Positions 1 to 5,282 of a stretch of 8,844 nt of DNA are shown in pieces. How positions within the stretch are numbered: the stretch's first letter is position 1; every line of letters begins with the position of its first letter. Below the pieces are notes generated by a model. The model saw nothing but the letters and a program-made list of their open reading frames with translations. It ran no database searches and was not told the DNA's origin. The stretch is from JBFELO01 sp041552055. Lineage in GTDB: Bacteria; Acidobacteriota; Thermoanaerobaculia; Thermoanaerobaculales; Sulfomarinibacteraceae. The stretch lies in the NCBI GenBank assembly GCA_041552055.1, contig JBFELO010000179.1:1-8844 (forward strand). The letters run 5' to 3'. A program made the translations under genes and the position numbers.

Positions 1-2
1 GC

Positions 3-404
3 GAAGCGCTCGACCGGAGCGGCATTCCGTGCCACACCGTCGGCGAGGACGAGGTCCACGATCCGCGATCGCAGAAGGTCGCCGTGATGACGATGCACGC
101 GGCCAAGGGACGCGAGTTCGAGGTCGTGTTCGTCACCGGGGTCGAGCGCGGTCTCATGCCGCTCGAGCGCGAGGGAACTACGACCGATCCCGGCGAGGAG
201 CGTCGCCTGCTCTACGTTGCCATGACACGGGCCCGCCGGGTGCTCGTGCTGAGCTGGGCCAGACGGCGCACTCTGTGGGGTCGGCGGCTGCCCGGGGCGC
301 CGTCGCCGTTCCTGGCCGAACTGCCCGCAGGGGTCATCGAGCGTCCCGCCCCGGCGAAGGCCAAGTCCGCCAAGATCAGCTCGCATCAGCTGCGGCTCTT
401 TTGA
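3..404 (+). CDS. UvrD/Rep-family (superfamily 1A) DNA helicase, C-terminal fragment
   Basis: The gene begins before the window and the first complete codon is at base 3, so only about the last 133 residues are visible. Two helicase motifs are readable. The motif V region is VAVMTMHAAKGREFEVVFV followed by GVERGLMP, and the motif VI region is EERRLLYVAMTRAR. Both are diagnostic of UvrD/Rep/PcrA-type ATP-dependent 3'-5' helicases of repair and replication restart. Motif VI supplies the arginine finger (R of MTRAR). After motif VI there is only a short tail, rich in Ala, Pro and Lys, that ends SSHQLRLF just before TGA. QLRLF fits the QLxLF peptide known to bind the bacterial DNA polymerase sliding clamp. 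Which subfamily it belongs to (UvrD, PcrA, Rep or a relative) cannot be decided without the N-terminal part. Family membership is near certain; the clamp role is inference. Confidence 0.93.
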   Translation, partial: EALDRSGIPCHTVGEDEVHDPRSQKVAVMTMHAAKGREFEVVFVTGVERGLMPLEREGTTTDPGEERRLLYVAMTRARRVLVLSWARRRTLWGRRLPGAPSPFLAELPAGVIERPAPAKAKSAKISSHQLRLF

Positions 405-445
405 CCGGCCGCGGGGCAACCGGACGCCCCCGGAGCCCGCCGGCC

Positions 446-461
446 GTGTACGGTGTACAAT
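446..461 (+). promoter_or_regulatory. Possible -10 region with tandem GTGTAC before the ferritin-like gene
   Basis: The 98-base gap between the helicase and the ferritin-like gene contains TACAAT (456-461), a 5/6 match to the sigma-70 -10 box, inside two copies of GTGTAC at 446-451 and 453-458. No good -35 box lies 16-18 bases upstream (the sequence there is about GAGCCC). It may therefore be a weak or activator-dependent promoter, or chance. The same 9-mer GTGTACAAT forms the -10 of the much better promoter upstream of deoD (7728-7736), which gives slight extra support. Confidence 0.3.
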
Positions 462-502
462 GTGCCTTCAGAAAAAGAACAGTCTCAAGATCGGAGGACC
501 CC

Positions 503-1018
503 ATGAACCTCGAAGAGGCAATCACGACCGCGCTCGACTACGAGGGTAAGGTGTACCGGACCTACCGGGAGGCGATGGAGCGCTCCACCGACGCGGTCGG
601 TCGGCGGGTCTTCAAGACGTTATGTGACGAGGAGAAGGGGCACCTCGACTATCTCCGTCAGCGCCTCGACGAGTGGCGCACCACCGGCACCGTCACCGTC
701 GAGGAACTCGACACCGCTCTTCCGGACATCCCCGCCATCCACGAGGGAGTCCAACGGCTCCGCGAGCGCGTGGCCGGGAAGCCCACCTCCAAGATCGGCA
801 CCGAGCTCGAGATGTTGCGCCGGGCGCTCCACGTGGAGACCGAGACCAGTGCGTTCTACCAGCAGATGGTGCGCTCCCTCGACGCCGACGGCCGGCGCCT
901 GTTCGAGCGCTTCGTAGAGATCGAGGAGGGCCACAAGGCGATCGTCCAGGCCGAGATCGACTGCGTGAGCGGCACCGGGTTCTGGTTCGACACCAAGGAG
1001 TTCGATCTCAGCGGGTGA
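503..1018 (+). CDS. Ferritin-like / rubrerythrin-type di-iron protein (171 aa)
   Basis: This is a four-helix-bundle di-iron protein built as two similar halves. Helix 1 is ALDYEGKVYRTY (residues 10-21) and helix 3 is ALHVETETSAFY (108-119), giving aligned Glu14 and Glu112. Helix 2 is EEKGH (43-47) and helix 4 is EEGH (141-144), giving E-x-x-H pairs Glu44/His47 and Glu141/His144. That is the full set of six expected iron ligands. There is no C-terminal rubredoxin CxxC pair, so this is an erythrin-only form; the protein ends FWFDTKEFDLSG. The family handles peroxide or oxygen and iron in the cytoplasm, but which activity applies here cannot be told. The ATG at 503 is preceded by GGAGG (493-497) at 5-base spacing. 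The same reading frame stays open upstream to base 29, overlapping the helicase, and that part has no conserved sequence, so the shorter start is chosen. The gene is probably transcribed alone or by read-through from the helicase. Confidence 0.88.
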   Translation: MNLEEAITTALDYEGKVYRTYREAMERSTDAVGRRVFKTLCDEEKGHLDYLRQRLDEWRTTGTVTVEELDTALPDIPAIHEGVQRLRERVAGKPTSKIGTELEMLRRALHVETETSAFYQQMVRSLDADGRRLFERFVEIEEGHKAIVQAEIDCVSGTGFWFDTKEFDLSG

Positions 1019-1019
1019 G

Positions 1020-1046
1020 GCCCCCGCCCTCCCGGGGCTTGGGGGC
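1020..1046. terminator. Weak GC-rich hairpin in the convergent gap after the ferritin-like gene
   Basis: The 149-base gap 1019-1167 lies between two convergent genes. GCCCCC (1020-1025) can pair with GGGGGC (1041-1046) just after the ferritin-like stop codon, with CCC/GGGG pairing inside the loop. No T-run follows, so this is only a possible terminator. The rest of the gap holds a tandem GGGGCTTG (1034-1041 and 1042-1049), a distant CAAGCCC (1101-1107) able to pair with it, and a short stem GCCGG/CCGGC (1145-1149 and 1156-1160) just beyond the stop codon of the minus-strand TPR gene. I see no gene here. Confidence 0.25.
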
Positions 1047-1167
1047 TTGTGGGCGTGGGGGTTGACCGCGCCAGCACTCCGAGAGAATCCCCCAGGCCCT
1101 CAAGCCCAGGTGCCGACCTGTCACGGCGAAGTCCGAAGGAGGAAGCCGGAAGGCACCGGCCATGCCC

Positions 1168-2916
1168 TCAGGACCTCTCCAGGCGCGTCAGGTTTTCCGC
1201 GGCGAAGCCAATCGTGGGGTCCAGCTCGAGCGCACGGCGATAGGCGTCGACAGCCTCGTCGACGCGGCCGAGGTCGCGCAGGTTGGAGCCCAGGTTGGCC
1301 CAGTCGATAGCGGACCTCGGATCGATTGCCACGGCCCGGCGGAAGCACTCGACCGCCTCGGCGTGACGACCGAGCCGGTAGTGGCAGTAGCCGAGCAGGT
1401 TGTGGTGTGCCAGCTCGTCGGGCTCCACGGCGACGGCCCGTTCGAGGAACGGGATCGCATCGTCAAACCGCGCGAGCTCCTTGAGGCTGGTGGCGAGGTA
1501 GAGCAGCACCCTGCCGAGGTCGTCCATGTCGGGTGGCTGTTCGAGCGCGGTCTGGAAGTGGGCCAGTGCCGACTCCGCCGCACTCTGGTTGAGATCGCAC
1601 ACTCCGCACAGAAACTCCATGACCGCACGGTTGTCTGCGGTCGCCGCCTGGTCGAGGTGCGGGCGCGCGTCGTCGTACTCCTCGAGGCGGATGTGCGCGA
1701 GCGCCATCTCGAGGTGGAGATCACGGCTGTCAACGTGCGGCGACTGCGCGGCGGCCGCCTCCGCGAACCGCTCGAGCGCCTCGATTTCGTCGGGCCACGC
1801 CATCTGAACGCGGCCCCGGTGGTAGGCCACCAGACCCGGGTCGGCACCGCCGCCTGCCGCCGACAGGAGCGCCTCGTCGGCGTCCTTCAGCCGGCCGACT
1901 TCGAGCAGGCTCAATCCGCGATGGAGCAATGCCGCCGCGCGATCGGCGTCGCAAGCGGACAGCTCCGTGGCCCTCAGCGCGAGCTCGGCACCGCCGTCGT
2001 GGTCGCCGTCACGCGACAGGGCGAGCCCGAACCGGAAGCAGAGCTGCCGGGCTTCGTCGCGCCGACCCCCGAGGGCGAGGGCGCGCTCCGCCGACAGCAC
2101 GGAGGCCTTGGCGCACGCGGTGCACTCGGTCACGGGGATCGCCAGATCATCGGTATCGCTGAAGCCGTCGGCACCGCGATGGTCCTGCCAGGGACCACCG
2201 CGCCGCCACGCCATGAGGCACGGGAAGACGCGATCGAGGCCTGCGTCCACGACCAGATGTCTGCGGCACGGCGCCAGCAGCTCGGCACCGCCATCCGCGA
2301 TCTTCTCGAGCACGCTCTCGACCACGTGGTGTGCGCGTAGGGTGGCGAACACGCCGTCCGCGGAGTCTTCGCCGTTCTCCCGGACGAAGAGCCTCGACTG
2401 AGCCACTTCCGGGATCTCCAGGTACTCCTGCGGTGGATCACCCGCCAGCAGGAGGCTCGGCGTGGCGAGCTCGGCGTGCGCCGATCGCAGGGCCGCCCCC
2501 ACCACCTCGGGCGGCGTTCCGGGTGCTGGGGCGAAGATCGGGTGGACGGCCAGCCGCGCCTGGCTCTGCTCGCGATACGCCTCGGCCTGGAAGCGACGGG
2601 TCAGCTCGAGCAGGCTCCACGCCTTCAGCGCGTCGACGTCGACGAGGCTTGCGAACTTCACCAACGGGTGGAGCGCCAACGACGTCAGAAGGTGCTCGTC
2701 GAGGTGCTTCTCGATGATCGGCAGGATGCGGTCGACCTGGGCGCGCTGCCGCGCTCCACCGTCACCCACCAGGAACAGATGCGCCTGCCAGTTCACATCC
2801 GGGAGTAGGGCTCGGATCAGATCGACAAGAGACTCCTGATCGGCGGTCGTCGGATCGAGGTACAGGTATAGGCGCTGCGGAGCAACATCGTCGAGCGCGG
2901 GGTCGGTGGGCGTCAC
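1168..2916 (-). CDS. TPR protein with SPASM-like cysteine motif, partner of the radical SAM gene (582 aa)
   Basis: The GTG start at 2916 shares the four bases GTGA with the radical SAM stop (TGA 2915-2913), so the two genes should be translationally coupled. The frame stays open upstream to 3504, but that part is a shadow of the radical SAM gene. Residues 15-210 alternate predicted strands (LYLYLD, AHLFLV, RLAVHP, SLLLAG) with helices, as in an alpha/beta barrel, but have no CxxxCxxC. Cysteines follow at 217, 233, 265 and 268: C-x15-C (with VVDAGLDRVFPC), then CTAC. This resembles the SPASM auxiliary iron-sulfur domain pattern, in which C, a Gly-containing turn and C are followed by CxxC. From about residue 290 the protein is helical. 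Clear TPR units are near 468-499, 502-533 and 536-567, each ending in the usual A..xxP pattern (VAVEPD, VAIDPR, LELDPT). A likely role is scaffold or accessory-cluster subunit for the neighbouring radical SAM enzyme. The TPRs are certain, the SPASM likeness is moderate and the function is unknown. Confidence 0.85.
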   Translation of the reverse strand: MTPTDPALDDVAPQRLYLYLDPTTADQESLVDLIRALLPDVNWQAHLFLVGDGGARQRAQVDRILPIIEKHLDEHLLTSLALHPLVKFASLVDVDALKAWSLLELTRRFQAEAYREQSQARLAVHPIFAPAPGTPPEVVGAALRSAHAELATPSLLLAGDPPQEYLEIPEVAQSRLFVRENGEDSADGVFATLRAHHVVESVLEKIADGGAELLAPCRRHLVVDAGLDRVFPCLMAWRRGGPWQDHRGADGFSDTDDLAIPVTECTACAKASVLSAERALALGGRRDEARQLCFRFGLALSRDGDHDGGAELALRATELSACDADRAAALLHRGLSLLEVGRLKDADEALLSAAGGGADPGLVAYHRGRVQMAWPDEIEALERFAEAAAAQSPHVDSRDLHLEMALAHIRLEEYDDARPHLDQAATADNRAVMEFLCGVCDLNQSAAESALAHFQTALEQPPDMDDLGRVLLYLATSLKELARFDDAIPFLERAVAVEPDELAHHNLLGYCHYRLGRHAEAVECFRRAVAIDPRSAIDWANLGSNLRDLGRVDEAVDAYRRALELDPTIGFAAENLTRLERS

Positions 2917-4196
2917 GTCACGATCCCCGCGCCACCGTCGGTTGACGCGGCGCGCCAGGCGCTCCTCACCCGTGCGATCTCGGCCTGCTCCATCCAGTGG
3001 GTCTCGAAGTCGGTGCCGATCCCCAGGTACGGCGGCCGCTCGTCGCGCAGCGGCCGTACACCGTAGCGCCGGTGGTTCGAGCTGATGTCCGAGCCAAAGT
3101 AGAGCTGCAGCTGCTGGGCGTTCGAGTTGCCGCGGATCGCCACCCCGCAGTCGGTCACGAACTGGAGGGTGAGCAGGGCATCGTCGATGCGCTCGCCCGG
3201 CAGCGCGTACTGGGAGAACAGCTCGACGTCGATCCCGGCGGCCAGCAGCTCGCGCGCGGCCGCCGCGACGCGGCCGGGGTCTATCGACTTGTTGACGCGC
3301 TCCAGCACTCGCGGCGACGCGCTCTCGAGGCCCATAGCCACCCGCTCGACACCGGCCCGTCGCATCAGCGGAACGAGCTCGCCGGAGACCATGTCGGCGC
3401 GCAGCTCGATCCACATCGTCACCCTGACCCCCCGGCGCAGAATGCCCTCCAGAATCTCGACCACACGATTCGGCGAGGCGCAGAAGTTGGGGTCCGCGAA
3501 CCACAGCCGACCGCTGCCGTGGCCTGCCACCAACTCGATTTCGTCGAGCACCCTATCGACCGAGTTCCGGCGCAGGCCCCCGGGGATGGTCGGGGTCAGG
3601 CAGAACAGGCAGCGGTAGGGACATCCCCGCGAGGTCAGCAGGATCGCCTCCGGCCACCCGGCCGGATCGAGCACGCCGTCGAGCCAGGGCGACGGGTAGG
3701 CGTCGAGGTCCGTCGGCGGGACCGGTGCGCAGCCGGTCACTGCACTGCCGTCCGGCATCCGTGACGTCACGCCCGGGATCGACGCTTCGGCCGCGGCACC
3801 CCGTTCGAGGGCGTCGACGATCTTTGTGATCGCCAGCTCGCCCTCACCTCGCGCCAAAAAATCCACCTCAGGAAGAGCGGTGAGCGCCTCGTCCGGCATG
3901 AACATCGCCTGGGGGCCGCCGAGCACCACCCGCGCCGTCGGCACGACATTTTTGACCAGGCGCGCCAGCCCGCGCACGTGGACCAGGTTGCGCTGGTAGG
4001 CGGCGAACCCGACCACGCCAGGCTCGAGTTCCCTCAGCCAGGAGGCGAGCCCGGCCACGCTGAACGCGCTGTCCGAGCCGAGGCTGAGGACCGTTGCCCG
4101 GTGGCCGTCGCGGCACAGCACCGCGGCGAGGGAGCCGAGCGAGATCGGCGTCACCGCGGCCGCGAACGGGTTGAAGTCGATCAGGAGGACGCGCAC
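2913..4196 (-). CDS. B12-binding-domain radical SAM protein (427 aa)
   Basis: Residues 1 to about 130 look like the Rossmann-type cobalamin-binding domain found at the N-terminus of BchE-type radical SAM enzymes: MRVLLIDFNP, TPISLGSLAAVL, VVLGGPQAMFMPDEAL and VDFLARGEGE. I do not see a DxHxxG cobalamin-histidine loop, which is often absent in this class. The radical SAM core follows with SRGCPYRCLFC, giving the 4Fe-4S ligands Cys192, Cys196 and Cys199. Downstream core signals are LWFADPNF (231-238), the MGLES strand (288-292) and ALPGE (331-335). These enzymes cleave S-adenosylmethionine to a 5'-deoxyadenosyl radical, often for methylation or ring chemistry on unactivated carbon; the substrate here is unknown. 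The start is GTG at 4196. GGAAAGGGG lies about 15 bases upstream, a rather long spacing, and no better in-frame start is nearby. It is the first gene of an operon with the TPR gene, with a 4-base overlap. Length and domain order are normal for the family. Confidence 0.93.
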   Translation of the reverse strand: MRVLLIDFNPFAAAVTPISLGSLAAVLCRDGHRATVLSLGSDSAFSVAGLASWLRELEPGVVGFAAYQRNLVHVRGLARLVKNVVPTARVVLGGPQAMFMPDEALTALPEVDFLARGEGELAITKIVDALERGAAAEASIPGVTSRMPDGSAVTGCAPVPPTDLDAYPSPWLDGVLDPAGWPEAILLTSRGCPYRCLFCLTPTIPGGLRRNSVDRVLDEIELVAGHGSGRLWFADPNFCASPNRVVEILEGILRRGVRVTMWIELRADMVSGELVPLMRRAGVERVAMGLESASPRVLERVNKSIDPGRVAAAARELLAAGIDVELFSQYALPGERIDDALLTLQFVTDCGVAIRGNSNAQQLQLYFGSDISSNHRRYGVRPLRDERPPYLGIGTDFETHWMEQAEIARVRSAWRAASTDGGAGIVT

Positions 4197-4272
4197 GACC
4201 GGCCAAGCGTACCCCTTTCCGCGACCGTGCGCGACCGGGGTGTCGCGCTCGACGTTCGGCCTCCTACGGGAC

Positions 4273-4281
4273 TGCTACACT
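4273..4281 (+). promoter_or_regulatory. Extended -10 box (TGcTACACT) in the divergent intergenic region
   Basis: The 102-base region 4197-4298 must hold outward promoters for the radical SAM operon (-) and the zinc-ribbon operon (+). On the plus strand, TGCTACACT matches an extended -10 (TG, one base, TACACT), but the -35 area is poor. It would start transcription near 4288, only about 11 bases before the ATG at 4299. No clear Shine-Dalgarno sequence lies there, so the transcript may be nearly leaderless. On the minus strand I see only a weak TACGCT (4211-4206). Confidence 0.35.
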
Positions 4282-4298
4282 CCGTGCACCCACGAGCA

Positions 4299-4691
4299 AT
4301 GAAGGCCCACAGCCACCACTGCCCCAACTGCTCGGCACCGCTCGAGGTCCCCCTCGGAGAGGTCGAGGCGCCGTGCGGCTGGTGCGGCTCGCAACTGCGG
4401 TTCGTCCCCGAGGCGGAGGAGCTGGAGGTGGTCCGCACCCGCGAGGAGATGAAGTACCGCGAGCGGGTCGCGGTGCAGAAGCAGATCCTGCGCAACCGGC
4501 TCGAACAGGAGGAGATGGACCGCTGGCGTCAGGCCGCGACCAGGGTCGCGATCGCGGCCATGCCGGTGGTAGGCGAGGCGGCCGGGCGGGCGATGTTCGG
4601 CGCGGCGGCGGGCCGCGGCGGCGGCTGCGTCGGCTGCGGCTGCCTGGCGGCGCTGGCCGCGGTCGGCGCTCTGCTGCTTGGTTTGCTGTGA
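4299..4691 (+). CDS. Small zinc-ribbon, coiled-coil, C-terminally membrane-anchored protein (130 aa)
   Basis: The N-terminus carries a zinc-ribbon: HCPNC (Cys8, Cys11) and CGWCG (Cys26, Cys29), spaced as in treble-clef or rubredoxin-type knuckles. Residues 40-80 are highly charged and helical (EELEVVRTREEMKYRER and onward), probably a coiled coil. A Gly/Ala segment follows, then a Gly/Cys-rich stretch with Cys110, Cys113 and Cys115 (GGGCVGCGC). The last 15 or so residues (LAALAAVGALLLGLL) are a hydrophobic tail running to the stop, which suggests a tail-anchored inner-membrane protein with the zinc ribbon in the cytoplasm. The frame is open well upstream, but that part is antisense to the radical SAM gene. 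ATG 4299 is therefore preferred, although its ribosome binding site is weak; GTG 4284 is an alternative. The CYTH gene begins 12 bases after the stop. I do not recognise the family; a zinc-ribbon adaptor role is a guess. Confidence 0.8.
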   Translation: MKAHSHHCPNCSAPLEVPLGEVEAPCGWCGSQLRFVPEAEELEVVRTREEMKYRERVAVQKQILRNRLEQEEMDRWRQAATRVAIAAMPVVGEAAGRAMFGAAAGRGGGCVGCGCLAALAAVGALLLGLL

Positions 4692-4703
4692 TCGGAGGAC
4701 ACC

Positions 4704-5228
4704 GTGGGCCGAAACGTGGAGATCAAGGCGCGACTCGCAGAACCGGAGGAGGTTCGCGTGCGGGCAGCGGCGCTCGCGGACGGACCGCCCGAGCTGCTCG
4801 AGCAGGAGGACACGTTCTTCGTCTGTCCGGCAGGCCGGCTCAAGCTGCGCCGGTTCGGCGACGGTGCGGCCGAGCTGATCTCCTACCGGAGGGAGGACAC
4901 GGCGGGACCGCGGGAGTCACGGTTCTGCAAGGCCCCTGTCGCCGACGCGGACTTACTCGAGGCTGTCCTCGGCCCGACGCTCGGGGTGCTCGGCCGCGTG
5001 CGCAAACGGCGCACCGTGTACCTGGCCGGCCCGACCCGGATCCACCTCGACGAGGTCGAGCGGCTGGGCTGGTTCCTCGAGCTCGAGGTGGTGCTCGAGG
5101 ACCGGCAATCGACCACCGACGGCGAGCGGATCGCCCGAGAGCTGATGGCGACGCTCGGAATCACCCACGCACACCTCGTCGACGTCGCGTACGTCGATCT
5201 GATCCACGCCGTCAGCGATGACTCATAG
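4704..5228 (+). CDS. CYTH-domain protein (CyaB / thiamine-triphosphatase-like, 174 aa)
   Basis: Single-domain CYTH protein. The N-terminal signature is NVEIKAR (Glu6, Lys8); the first acidic position of the usual ExExK is Asn4. Further triphosphate-tunnel positions are RLKLR (Arg45, Lys47, Arg49), AELI (Glu57), VRKRR (99-103), HLDEVE (Asp116, Glu117), FLELEVVL (Glu126, Glu128) and the C-terminal AYVDLI (Tyr163, Asp165). Members bind a triphosphate with two metal ions and act as triphosphatases or class IV adenylate cyclases. This MxRNVEIKAR subgroup has no settled substrate, so neither activity is assigned. The start is GTG 4704, supported by GGAGGA at 4694-4699 with 4-base spacing; the preceding zinc-ribbon gene ends at 4691, so the two form an operon. 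Length is typical. A strong hairpin follows the TAG stop. The family call is near certain. Confidence 0.93.
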   Translation: MGRNVEIKARLAEPEEVRVRAAALADGPPELLEQEDTFFVCPAGRLKLRRFGDGAAELISYRREDTAGPRESRFCKAPVADADLLEAVLGPTLGVLGRVRKRRTVYLAGPTRIHLDEVERLGWFLELEVVLEDRQSTTDGERIARELMATLGITHAHLVDVAYVDLIHAVSDDS

Positions 5229-5237
5229 TACGAGAAA

Positions 5238-5257
5238 GGCCGCCCCGGAGGGCGGCC
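5238..5257. terminator. Bidirectional hairpin terminator between convergent CYTH and TonB-receptor genes
   Basis: GGCCGCCC (5238-5245) and GGGCGGCC (5250-5257) form a perfect 8-bp stem with a CGGA tetraloop, 9 bases after the CYTH stop and 25 bases after the receptor stop on the other strand. On the minus strand the stem is followed by TTTCTCGT, so it works best as an intrinsic terminator for the receptor gene. On the plus strand the run after it is CATTCTGC, which is poor in T. Its position between two stop codons supports a shared terminator. Confidence 0.8.
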
Positions 5258-5282
5258 CATTCTGCATCCGTCCCGTCTGCGC

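Noticed and set aside
29..502. Upstream extension of the ferritin-like gene to base 29.
   Set aside because: The extension overlaps the helicase in another frame and has low-complexity Arg/Ala sequence. ATG 503 has a proper ribosome binding site and begins at the first ferritin helix.
1034..1049. Tandem GGGGCTTG as a possible mobile-element or CRISPR-like repeat.
   Set aside because: It has only two 8-base copies with no spacer or further unit, consistent with chance in G-rich sequence.
1019..1167. A hidden precursor-peptide gene for the radical SAM/TPR pair in the convergent gap.
   Set aside because: Open frames crossing this gap are shadows of the flanking genes and none has a credible start with leader-like sequence.
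1162..2340. A 392-codon open frame on the plus strand opposite the TPR gene.
   Set aside because: It shows no motif or credible ribosome binding site, and it overlaps a minus-strand gene with clear TPRs.
2917..3504. Upstream extension of the TPR protein by 196 codons.
   Set aside because: It is an Arg-rich shadow of the radical SAM gene in another frame. The GTG at 2916 overlaps the radical SAM stop exactly, as in coupled genes.
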